In this document: in pieces, positions 44,657 through 52,172 of the stretch
Numbering within the stretch: the first letter of the stretch is position 1
Layout: every line of letters begins with the position of its first letter
From: a virus
Direction: 5' to 3' (one strand)
DNA: 64,000 nt
IMG/VR virus record: IMGVR_UViG_3300017977_000066
Coordinates: 1-64,000 of that record
Notes under the pieces: model-generated
The model's database searches: none
The model's input: only the letters and a program-made list of their open reading frames with translations
Told to the model about the DNA's origin: nothing
Translations under genes and position numbers: made by a program

Positions 44657-45262
44657 ATGGCTTTTGGAGATTTAATTTTAAATAGGGTTTTATTGCCTAA
44701 TGAAATAAATGGGAGAGTGTTGGTTTCAGATATAAAGAAACTAGTAGATGACTATTTTGGAGATTCTGAGTATGCCTTACGGACACCATTGGATCCTGAT
44801 GACCCATATAGTAAAAAGGCGTTCGTGCCTATAGTAAATGTTATGAAGTTAGCATGGGTACATGCTGAACAGAGATTCTTACCCATAGATGTTGCTAATG
44901 TATGTGATAGAGAGTTATATATTTTAGATGGTATATGCTACCGTGGTACTACTGCGATAACTACTGACGAGTATAACGATTACATTATTAAATATAATAA
45001 CCAACCAGCTAAACAAGAAGATGTTGAAAAAACGGTTGATGAAGTCATGGGTACTGATGAAGAAACTTTAGAACCAGTAACTAAGATAGAAGCTGGTTGG
45101 GTACATGCTGAACAAGAGTTCCAATCTGTAGATATTAACGACCTAGATGGAAATGAACTCTATATCCTTAATAGCGGATATTATCATGGTAGTAAGAAAA
45201 TACCCATGAATGAATATATAGAGCTATCTAAGGATAAAAAACATCCTATAAAAACAAAGTAA
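44657..45262 (+). CDS. protein with two WVHAEQ repeats
   Basis: 201 residues behind ATAGGAGGG. Two copies of a ~45-residue unit are visible (about 72-118 and 150-195). Both share WVHAEQ-x-F, a D(I/V) segment, ELYIL, a GxxYxG turn and an acidic EY end. The N-terminal 70 residues and the linker are acidic. The unit reads like a small beta domain but I do not recognise a family. Followed closely by two more small unknown genes. Confidence 0.65.
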   Translation: MAFGDLILNRVLLPNEINGRVLVSDIKKLVDDYFGDSEYALRTPLDPDDPYSKKAFVPIVNVMKLAWVHAEQRFLPIDVANVCDRELYILDGICYRGTTAITTDEYNDYIIKYNNQPAKQEDVEKTVDEVMGTDEETLEPVTKIEAGWVHAEQEFQSVDINDLDGNELYILNSGYYHGSKKIPMNEYIELSKDKKHPIKTK

Positions 45263-45268
45263 GTTAAC

Positions 45269-45535
45269 ATGCTAACTAGAGCAGAACTACTATCTAGTAG
45301 TTCCAATATAGATGAGTATGAGAATATATTTGTTTATAAACAAAAGGTATGGAAATATAGACCTGTACCTACAGAACATCTGAGACAGAAGTTTAAGAAG
45401 TCTGCTAAGGTAAATAAGAAGCTTATTAATATTAAGTTCTTAACATATACAGATTTCATTTATGCTTTAAACACTAAGCTAACAGATGATGCTAAATATG
45501 TCATCAAACATAGCAATCTAGCTATGTATTTTTAG
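45269..45535 (+). CDS. unknown small protein, paralogue of the 46969 product
   Basis: 88 residues. The C-terminal part (TDFIYALNTKLTDDAKYVI) matches IDFIHDLNTTITDNAKDVI in the 46969 product, so the two are diverged copies. Basic, Tyr/Lys-rich N-terminus. The ribosome binding site is weak. Confidence 0.6.
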   Translation: MLTRAELLSSSSNIDEYENIFVYKQKVWKYRPVPTEHLRQKFKKSAKVNKKLINIKFLTYTDFIYALNTKLTDDAKYVIKHSNLAMYF

Positions 45536-45550
45536 ATATGGGATTATGAT

Positions 45551-45757
45551 ATGCTTAAACAAAGATTCGCTTGGTTACCAACTAAAGTTTGGAACATGCG
45601 TAATAAGGATTACCGATACAATTACATATGGCTAGCTTGGTATTACGAAGATACTTATGTACACACATGTACGTTTTATAAACTAACTGATACATGCGAC
45701 CCAGAGGTGCCTTTGCAGGCTAGTAAAAGATTCACTACTAGAAACAACATCTGGTAA
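45551..45757 (+). CDS. unknown small aromatic protein, 68 residues
   Basis: Very rich in Trp and Tyr (6 Trp, 8 Tyr), with two Cys near the middle. Behind GGGATTATG. No recognised family. Last gene of the class A unit starting at 44657. Confidence 0.55.
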   Translation: MLKQRFAWLPTKVWNMRNKDYRYNYIWLAWYYEDTYVHTCTFYKLTDTCDPEVPLQASKRFTTRNNIW

Positions 45758-46057
45758 TACAATAACAGCAGAGTGTTATGGGGATAGAAGCAAAAGGAAC
45801 ATATGATGGTCTAGTGAATACGATGCTAGTTGAATAGTGTATAGACCAGACTTTTAACTTAGATAGAGTAAGACAACATCTAGATAAGTAGTTGTAACAC
45901 ATATGGATAATAAGCTGGTATTTTTAATATCAGACACAAATAAGGAAAACAATATGAAGATTAACAATAGCGTATATAGAAGTATAAGATGCTAAAAAAA
46001 TAAATGAAAAGATCATAGCTATATCTGTAGAAGCTAATGGTATATGGTGACAACCTT

Positions 46058-46103
46058 TATAGGACAAGCAACTAAGCCTGTCCTATATACCTATTTTTTC
46101 TTT
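46058..46103 (+). terminator. terminator before structured element copy 2
   Basis: A 9-bp stem (46058-46066 with 46079-46087), then TACCTATTTTTTCTTTT. Confidence 0.85.
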
Positions 46104-46124
46104 TCTCTCATATAAGCCTCAGAA

Positions 46125-46304
46125 GCTCTTATCTCCATCAACCCTAACATTCATACTCATATATCATATCTAGCTCTTCTACATACCTTATACACATCAT
46201 AACACATATGTATCACCATAACACGAATCGCACAGTCATATACTGTCAAGAGCAACACCATCATATCTTGGTTAAGATATCTGCCATTAAGATACTGTAA
46301 GAGC
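46125..46304 (+). ncRNA. putative structured noncoding element, copy 2
   Basis: 46245-46304 repeats 20065-20124 with one change (T for C). GCTCTTA at 46125-46131 can pair with TAAGAGC at 46298-46304, enclosing 180 bases whose interior is otherwise diverged from copy 1. An AGCCTC...AGAAGCTCTTAT lead (46115-46132) is also shared. As in copy 1 it starts just after a terminator T run and is followed by a CTTAAGC hairpin whose loop differs between copies. That pattern of conserved pairing with variable loops is what a structured RNA shows. Function unknown. Confidence 0.5.
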
Positions 46305-46822
46305 TACTATCTACTTAAGCTTTATCAGCTTAAGTTACTGTTATAGTATCTCTATAATATCTCTATATGGTAATATTATTACTACTATTATATCTCTATC
46401 TTCTACTAGAGATACTAGCTAAAATTGCTAATATATAAGCTATAAAGGCTTCTTAAGCTTTATCAGCTTAAGATTTTAATTTTTATTAAAATCAGGTAAT
46501 TAGAAGACTAGGATAAAATTATCCTAGTATCCTATTAAATTGAAAATAAATAAATAAATAAATATAAGAGGCTTCGCCTCTTATATAATTATATTTTAGC
46601 TAGTGCTGCTCCTATCCTTCCTCCACCTTTGGGGTTCCGGTCGGGGTTCACGAGTCTCACTTCGTTCGGGTCCTCTGGCTCATACCTATGTCCCCCCATC
46701 AGCTGTCTGACTAACTATCTGATGGTATAGTCACATTAATAATATTATTACTATAGTCATTATATACTAACATATAAAATAATATATCCTATATTAGTAA
46801 CTAGTATCATAACTAGTATAAC

Positions 46823-46842
46823 CTTATATTACTTATATGAGA
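46823..46842 (+). promoter_or_regulatory. class A promoter for the 46886-48356 operon
   Basis: TATATTAC at 46825-46832 followed by TTATATGAGACTAGAGC. Confidence 0.7.
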
Positions 46843-46885
46843 CTAGAGCTATACTCTAACTCTAATACAACAACAGGATAAGACA

Positions 46886-46966
46886 ATGGAAACACTAGTA
46901 CCAATAATAGCATCACTTACTATAATAAGCATAGCAGTCATGTTAGTAATAACGGCAAGGAATTAA
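46886..46966 (+). CDS. 26-residue membrane micro-protein
   Basis: ATG 46886 follows ACAGGATAAGAC, directly downstream of a class A promoter. The peptide is almost entirely one hydrophobic helix (LVPIIASLTIISIAVMLVI) ending ARN. The stop is two bases before the next start. Good leader spacing and operon position support translation. Confidence 0.55.
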   Translation: METLVPIIASLTIISIAVMLVITARN

Positions 46967-46968
46967 AT

Positions 46969-47229
46969 ATGAAAGATAATGATTACTATTATATATACAG
47001 AGATCTACTAGGTAGATACAACACTGCTACTAGTCCTAGGTTCATAGCAGCACATAAATCTTGTGTGGCTATACCTAAAGATATGGTAAAGTATAAATAT
47101 GCTAAGATAATAGATTTCATACATGACCTTAATACTACCATAACAGATAATGCTAAAGATGTCATCATGCATACGGATCTAGTAGACCTAGTTCCATATA
47201 GTACATACAGGGATGATAACGATGTGTGA
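46969..47229 (+). CDS. unknown small protein, paralogue of the 45269 product
   Basis: 86 residues, Tyr-rich N-terminus (DNDYYYIYRDLL). The C-terminal IDFIHDLNTTITDNAKDVI shares its pattern with the 45269 product. It overlaps the dCMP deaminase start. No recognised family. Confidence 0.6.
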   Translation: MKDNDYYYIYRDLLGRYNTATSPRFIAAHKSCVAIPKDMVKYKYAKIIDFIHDLNTTITDNAKDVIMHTDLVDLVPYSTYRDDNDV

Positions 47230-47767
47230 GAAGTACGATAAGGTTATGATGGATACGGCTATATTATGGTCTAAACAATCATACTGTAGGAGAAGACAAG
47301 TTGGTTCTGTTATAGCTAAAGATAACAGGATCGTATCCATAGGTTATAATGGAACTACAAAAGGTAGTAGTAATGACTGTGAAGAACATGTTATAGAGTG
47401 TGCTAGCTGTGGTAAGAAACATAATATAGATCATATGTTCGATGAGTATGAAGATGTACATCAGGTAACATGTGAATGTGGTACTACACATAACTACAGT
47501 GATGTTTATCTGCATGAATATGAAGAAGAGTTCTTAGCTACTAAAGATGAGACTTTACATGCTGAACAGAATGCCATAGTATATGCTGCTAAGTATGGTA
47601 TACCCATAACTGGTACAATACTCTATGTTACAACATCACCATGTATCACTTGTGCTAAGCTCATAGTACAGTCTGGTATAAGTAGAGTAGTGTATAAAGA
47701 AGCTTATAAAAATGAAGATGGTATAGCCTTACTACTCAGACATGATATAGAAGTAAGTAAGGTTTGA
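47222..47767 (+). CDS. dCMP deaminase
   Basis: 181 residues from ATG 47222 (CAGGG nine bases upstream). An ATG at 47213 is too close to that site. It deaminates dCMP to dUMP, supplying ThyX. H113-A-E115 and the SPCITC motif with C141 and C144 form the catalytic zinc site and proton shuttle. Between residues 55 and 105 it carries an inserted pair CASC (60-63) and CEC (84-86), which looks like a second zinc-binding ribbon. It works in one pathway with dUTPase (7527), ThyX (52173) and NrdAB. Confidence 0.9.
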   Translation: MCEKYDKVMMDTAILWSKQSYCRRRQVGSVIAKDNRIVSIGYNGTTKGSSNDCEEHVIECASCGKKHNIDHMFDEYEDVHQVTCECGTTHNYSDVYLHEYEEEFLATKDETLHAEQNAIVYAAKYGIPITGTILYVTTSPCITCAKLIVQSGISRVVYKEAYKNEDGIALLLRHDIEVSKV

Positions 47768-47783
47768 TATAATAGGAGTAGAC

Positions 47784-48356
47784 ATGAAGAAGATGATATG
47801 GATGATAGGTATCTTAGCTATGGTGGTAACAACATCATACGCTAAGAGTAACAATAAAAGTTTAGTAAAATATGATAAGGCTCTTGTTAGTAAGTATCTT
47901 AATGAACTGGAGCATTATAGTGCTAATCAGTTAGATATCATGGAGTTTGTGTATCAGGCAAGTAGATCAGACGATCTTAGCTATACGATGGCTGCTGTAT
48001 GTATGGAGGAGTCTACTGCTGGTAAGTATATTTTTAACTTAACTGGAGATTATGGTATAGTAGGTATTAATATAAAATCTTATATGAGGAATAATCGTAT
48101 AAAAGTTAACTTGTATTCTAAAGTAGCATTAGCTACTAAACTAATGCGTAATGACGCATACGCGTTACATATAGGTTTAACACTTATGAAATACTGGGTA
48201 AAAAGATATAAGGGTGACTATGTTAAAGCATGGGGCTCTTATAATGGCGGTACTATACCTAATTACTACTATGCTAATAGGATATATAATCGTATAAAAG
48301 CTATCAAGATTTTTAATCTTAAGCATCCTTATATGTTTGATAGTATTTTAGACTAG
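47784..48356 (+). CDS. exported lytic-transglycosylase-like protein
   Basis: 190 residues behind ATAGGAGTAGAC. Signal peptide 1-20 (cleavage after SYA). Candidate catalytic Glu 75/76 in AVCMEESTAGKY. A GDYGIVGINI block follows, and the SLT-type end AWGSYNGGTIPNYYYANRIYNRI is clear. The fold would cleave peptidoglycan from the periplasmic side. This is the second exported muralytic enzyme in the window besides 6386-7150. Cotranscribed with dCMP deaminase. Confidence 0.8.
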   Translation: MKKMIWMIGILAMVVTTSYAKSNNKSLVKYDKALVSKYLNELEHYSANQLDIMEFVYQASRSDDLSYTMAAVCMEESTAGKYIFNLTGDYGIVGINIKSYMRNNRIKVNLYSKVALATKLMRNDAYALHIGLTLMKYWVKRYKGDYVKAWGSYNGGTIPNYYYANRIYNRIKAIKIFNLKHPYMFDSILD

Positions 48357-48386
48357 GCTATGGTAACCCATAGCTTTTTTTCTTTT
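48357..48386 (+). terminator. terminator after the 47784 gene
   Basis: A 7-bp stem (48357-48363 with 48368-48374) then TTTTTTTCTTTT. Confidence 0.85.
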
Positions 48387-48389
48387 GAA
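48384..48389 (+). promoter_or_regulatory. class B element for the HNH-protease unit
   Basis: TTTGAA then TTAAATATAAAGGAAAAC. It sits within the T run of the preceding terminator. Confidence 0.45.
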
Positions 48390-48409
48390 TTAAATATAAA
48401 GGAAAACTT

Positions 48410-48739
48410 ATGAGCTATTCTAAGAGTAAGCAACATTGGCGACATAGTAAAGAGTATCGTATCTGGAGAACTACTGTTATAAGAAGAGACAAAGTTTGTC
48501 AGATATGCGGCAGTAGACAAGGGAGAGAAGCACACCATATGAACTCAGCTTCATATTTCCCAGATGAGCATTTTGATATTAAAAATGGTGTTACATTATG
48601 TAGCGATTGTCATACTCAGTTCCATTGTAACTTTAAGAGAAGTTTTAGACAGAAGTGTACCAAGTATGATTTTGAAAACTTTAGAACATTAGTTTACTAT
48701 CTTAAGGATAAGTTTTCTAACCATGAGATGAATAAATAA
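48410..48739 (+). CDS. HNH endonuclease
   Basis: 109 residues behind AAAGGAAAAC. Contains a CQICG zinc pair, EAHHMNSAS with the catalytic histidines, NGVTLCSDCHTQFH with the second CxxC and the metal-binding His. This is a compact HNH nuclease of the McrA/phage type. Its place directly ahead of the prohead protease, near the terminase, fits HNH proteins that assist phage DNA packaging. A free-standing homing enzyme is the alternative. Confidence 0.85.
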   Translation: MSYSKSKQHWRHSKEYRIWRTTVIRRDKVCQICGSRQGREAHHMNSASYFPDEHFDIKNGVTLCSDCHTQFHCNFKRSFRQKCTKYDFENFRTLVYYLKDKFSNHEMNK

Positions 48740-48755
48740 AATAAAGGATGATAAA

Positions 48756-49514
48756 GTGGCAGATGTAATTTTAGAAAGTAAAAAAGCTAACTCTGGTAAG
48801 AGTGGTATAGTAGTAGATGAGAATGGTTACCACAAGATGGTATTTGGAGCTTTAAATGCGTATAACTCTAATGGTGTATTCTATAGAGTAGATGATATTA
48901 ACAGACTAACTGGTCCTAAGAGTATAGTTGGTGAGAGAATATCTAATGGTGTATTAAAAGCAGAAGTTAACCATCCAGACTTCACAGGGCTATCTGGTAA
49001 TGCATTATTAAGCAAGATCCTTACTATAGATCTTAATAACGTATGTGGGCATATTAAAGGTATCGAGTTCATAGATACTAAAACATATGAGCCAGGTTGG
49101 TCTGGATATCCTATTTATAGAGTAGAAGGTTGGGTTAAACCATCTGGTGCTAAAGCAGAGGTCTTGAAGTCAGCTTTAGAGAACCCTGATGAGAATGTTC
49201 CTTTCAGTATCAGAAGTGCCGTTATAGAGAAACGCATAGGTGCTACTATGGTTCGTAATGTACTAGAGATATCTACTTGGGACTTCGTTTTTGAGAACGG
49301 TGTTAAAGGTGCTACGTCATGGGCGGCTAGTGGTATAGAGAATAGTAATCATGTACAAGATGACTCTGGAGTACTATGTTTAAATGGTTCTTGTATCCCT
49401 AAACTAAAAGAGTTAGTGTCTAGTGGTACTGAACATCAAGAAGATGTAGAGAAAATACTACAAGGTCTAGAAGAGAAAGAGAAAGCTGAGAAGCCTATCT
49501 TATATAACTGGTAA
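48756..49514 (+). CDS. prohead maturation protease (T4 gp21-like)
   Basis: 252 residues starting at GTG behind ATAAAGGATG. The S77/gp21-type pattern is visible: AEVNHPDF with the catalytic His 73, a CGHIKGIEFIDT segment, then the catalytic Ser in VPFSIRSAV (S151). The last 50 residues are acidic and probably processed. The enzyme would trim scaffold and other head proteins after assembly. Sits behind an HNH gene and ahead of the terminase region, a head-morphogenesis neighbourhood. Confidence 0.8.
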   Translation: MADVILESKKANSGKSGIVVDENGYHKMVFGALNAYNSNGVFYRVDDINRLTGPKSIVGERISNGVLKAEVNHPDFTGLSGNALLSKILTIDLNNVCGHIKGIEFIDTKTYEPGWSGYPIYRVEGWVKPSGAKAEVLKSALENPDENVPFSIRSAVIEKRIGATMVRNVLEISTWDFVFENGVKGATSWAASGIENSNHVQDDSGVLCLNGSCIPKLKELVSSGTEHQEDVEKILQGLEEKEKAEKPILYNW

Positions 49515-49597
49515 TATCTAAAAGCATGTGGATGTATCTCCATATGTTTTTATTACATATTATTTTTTAATGAAAAAAAAACAACAAGGAAGGTAAA

Positions 49598-49876
49598 GTG
49601 GGTAAAGAAAAACAAGAAACATATGAAGTTAAGTATGCTATAGGTAACTATCTCATAACTTGTAAGTACACTATGAAGGTTAGAACTCTTATAGTAATCA
49701 AAGCTGAAATAAATAAGATAAGTAGTGAACATGGTAAAAAGATATTTTCAGAAATATTCAACTTTGAAGATGTTAAACATACACTACTTAAGCATGCTGT
49801 TGCTAATGGTATGGAACCAATGAAGTTAAGAGTATCACCTATAGCTAAAGCTGCTATAGAAACTTATAAAAGATAA
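49598..49876 (+). CDS. unknown basic protein, 92 residues
   Basis: GTG start behind CAAGGAAGG. Begins with a beta-rich stretch and ends with a Lys/Ala helix. No motif recognised. A degenerate class A-like sequence (TCTCCATATGTTTTTATTACATATTAT region, 49538-49563) precedes it. Confidence 0.55.
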   Translation: MGKEKQETYEVKYAIGNYLITCKYTMKVRTLIVIKAEINKISSEHGKKIFSEIFNFEDVKHTLLKHAVANGMEPMKLRVSPIAKAAIETYKR

Positions 49877-49878
49877 CC

Positions 49879-49920
49879 ATACATAGGATACAAAAGTATC
49901 CTATGTATATATTCTATTTA
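49879..49920. terminator. terminator between the 49598 gene and terminase
   Basis: A 13-bp perfect stem (49879-49891 with 49896-49908), loop AAAA, between convergent genes, followed by ATATTCTATTTATTT. Confidence 0.85.
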
Positions 49921-52056
49921 TTTATTATGTAACTTTTTTATTTTAGTTACTATCTTAATATTATCCAATAAGGCATCTATGGAGAAGTTCTTGATGATAC
50001 TAGGATCTATCTTCTCTTTCAGCGCTTGTATCCTATTAAACAGCTGTGAGCCTACCATGACATTAGTAGTTATCTTAAGTCTATTGCTAAGGGATTCTAT
50101 AGAGCTCTTTATCCTCTTCTGTTCCTCTACTTTCTTCTTATCTATCTTATCATCATTCTCATTAAGCAGTTCATTATCAACAACCATACTTAATACATTC
50201 TCAGTCTTGATACCATAGAGTTTCTTATTCTTACTATAAGATAGGAACCACATACTTAACAATGATGCTATGACCATATCATCATGCCCATTAGCAGCGT
50301 GATCTATCCTGTTGTTAACTATCCTTAACCCAGATAGCTGATTGATAAGCTCTGGATCATTAGTCTTATCAGCAGTATATCTTATCATAGATCTGAATAC
50401 ATTACCATATAGTAAACTCCTACTAGTCTCACCAGCACCTGAAGTAGCAAAACCAAATAGTTTCTTATATTTATTTAGTATCTCTATGGTTATAGATTTA
50501 GTCTTAACTGTATATGGTAATACTTCTTTATATTTTATAGTATCTTGTATAACCCAGTTAAATATCCTCTTAAATGGGTTCATACCTTTTATTAGCATGA
50601 TCCTGAACATATTATCCATGATAGCCATAGCAGATGATCTTCTCTCTGGTACTAGTATGCTATTAGGGAACTCCTCTAATAACTCTACTAGAAAATCTGC
50701 ATAAGTGGCTAGGTTGGTTTCATTAACATTAGCAGCCCCTACTATAGCACCTGTAGTAACATCTCTTATAGTAAGACCTATACCATCATTCTCACCTCCC
50801 AGCGCATCAGAAGTATCAAGTCCTATGATAATGAAGCCATGTTTCTTTAACTGGTTTAATTCTTTATTGTTAACATACCATTTTAAGACATATCCATATT
50901 TACTTATAAATGGATTAAATTCTGTTTTCTTAGAAGCTACTATAACTTCTAATAGTTTCTTAGGTATCGGACTAGAAGTATTACCAACCATCCATTTTAA
51001 TAAGAACTCATTCTCAGCACTCTCACCATCTACCATAGCGACTTCCATACGCTTCCTGATCCACTCATCTGGGAAACCTAGCTGTCTATGACTGAACTCC
51101 AATAACATAACTTTGAACTTACCACTATTCTTCCTAACTATCTCCATGATGGTATCTTCATCTTTTACATCATAATACTTCTCATTGAACCTTAGCGCTG
51201 AGTTATATACCTCATATGCAAAAGCTCCTTCTTCAGAGTTAAGTTTACCAGGAGTAGTAGCGAATGATGTGAAGTAAGCTTGGTTCTCTTCTTTAGCTTG
51301 TTCTCTAGCAGCTGTAGTAGAAGATAATAAAACAGGTAGTGTTATCTTTAGGTTGTATAGATAAGCTAACTCGTCTATGACCCATACAGGTTTAGTATCA
51401 CCTCTTCCTAGGTTATCAGCAGCCTTTTTATCTTTCTGTGCTACTACTAGTGTTATAGCATTATTAAGATTCTTAACTGTTATCCTTTCAGAGTTCTTAA
51501 GATCTTTTTTACCTAGTAATCTTAGAAAGCCTGGCAATGTTTCAAGTTGGTCTTTTATATCTAAAGAAGTCTTGATCCTTAGTTTATCATCTTTTGTTAA
51601 TACACCAGCATTGATATGGCTTGCTTTTATACCAGTAGTATAAGTTAGCATAGAAGTTAAGTTCAAACTTTTACCTGTCTGACGAGGTTGTATGAGATAA
51701 GATGTTATGTGATTTAGTGTTAGCCATATGTAAGCTATATTGGCTCTATTAGCTCTAAGCATGATAGGTGTGCTACCAGATGTTGGTGGTATCCTAAATA
51801 CCTCTCTAAAAAAATACCAAGGATTAAGGTAACACTCGACAGCTATAGCTTCCTGCTGTTCAGAAGTTAAGCCCTCACTATAGGGGTCTACACCTTGTAA
51901 CTCAGGATTTAGTAAAGATAACATAAATGCATGGTTCTCTACATTCATAGACTTTAGTAATCCAGCTACTCTTAGGAAGCTCTTGTTATTTGTTTTAGTG
52001 TCTATGATGGCACCAAAGTTCTCTTCCTTAACCCAGTCAGTTTTAAATAATATCAT
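49918..52056 (-). CDS. large terminase subunit
   Basis: 712 residues. ATPase part: QPRQTGKS (123-130) as Walker A and VWVIDELAY (224-232) as Walker B with D228/E229. Nuclease part: IIGLDTSD (D414), VPERRSS (E471) and DHAANGHDDMV near 605 provide the acidic metal ligands of the RNase H-like fold. It packages the genome into proheads. The C-terminal 100 residues are basic and helical. Length and two-domain order are standard. No small terminase is recognisable nearby. Confidence 0.92.
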   Translation of the reverse strand: MILFKTDWVKEENFGAIIDTKTNNKSFLRVAGLLKSMNVENHAFMLSLLNPELQGVDPYSEGLTSEQQEAIAVECYLNPWYFFREVFRIPPTSGSTPIMLRANRANIAYIWLTLNHITSYLIQPRQTGKSLNLTSMLTYTTGIKASHINAGVLTKDDKLRIKTSLDIKDQLETLPGFLRLLGKKDLKNSERITVKNLNNAITLVVAQKDKKAADNLGRGDTKPVWVIDELAYLYNLKITLPVLLSSTTAAREQAKEENQAYFTSFATTPGKLNSEEGAFAYEVYNSALRFNEKYYDVKDEDTIMEIVRKNSGKFKVMLLEFSHRQLGFPDEWIRKRMEVAMVDGESAENEFLLKWMVGNTSSPIPKKLLEVIVASKKTEFNPFISKYGYVLKWYVNNKELNQLKKHGFIIIGLDTSDALGGENDGIGLTIRDVTTGAIVGAANVNETNLATYADFLVELLEEFPNSILVPERRSSAMAIMDNMFRIMLIKGMNPFKRIFNWVIQDTIKYKEVLPYTVKTKSITIEILNKYKKLFGFATSGAGETSRSLLYGNVFRSMIRYTADKTNDPELINQLSGLRIVNNRIDHAANGHDDMVIASLLSMWFLSYSKNKKLYGIKTENVLSMVVDNELLNENDDKIDKKKVEEQKRIKSSIESLSNRLKITTNVMVGSQLFNRIQALKEKIDPSIIKNFSIDALLDNIKIVTKIKKLHNK

Positions 52057-52172
52057 TAATATTCCTTATAACCTTCTTATCTCTAAGATGGCTTTTTATC
52101 ATGTTATATAAGGCTGCCATATACTTTATAAGCTACATAGGTTTAAATGAATATATTATTAAGGATGTAAGA

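Larger units (their letters stand above)
45758..46885. other. gene-free region: gene remnants, structured element copy 2, GC-rich island
   Basis: 1128 bases with no convincing gene. 45779-46050 holds remnants: a MGIEAKGTYDGL... frame interrupted by TAG with an in-frame continuation, and a MKINNSVYRSI frame whose continuation (AKKINEKIIAISVEANGIW) is in another frame. Then comes the terminator at 46058-46087, structured element copy 2 (46125-46304), a CTTAAGC/GCTTAAG hairpin (46315-46335), further hairpins (about 46508-46535, and the strong GC stem AAGAGGC/GCCTCTT at 46566-46582), a GC-rich island (46614-46715), and a class A promoter at 46825. Confidence 0.7.

Noticed and set aside
46614-46715. 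tRNA gene in the GC-rich island
   Set aside because: A GGTTC segment is present, but no cloverleaf with acceptor, anticodon and T arms can be drawn on either strand.
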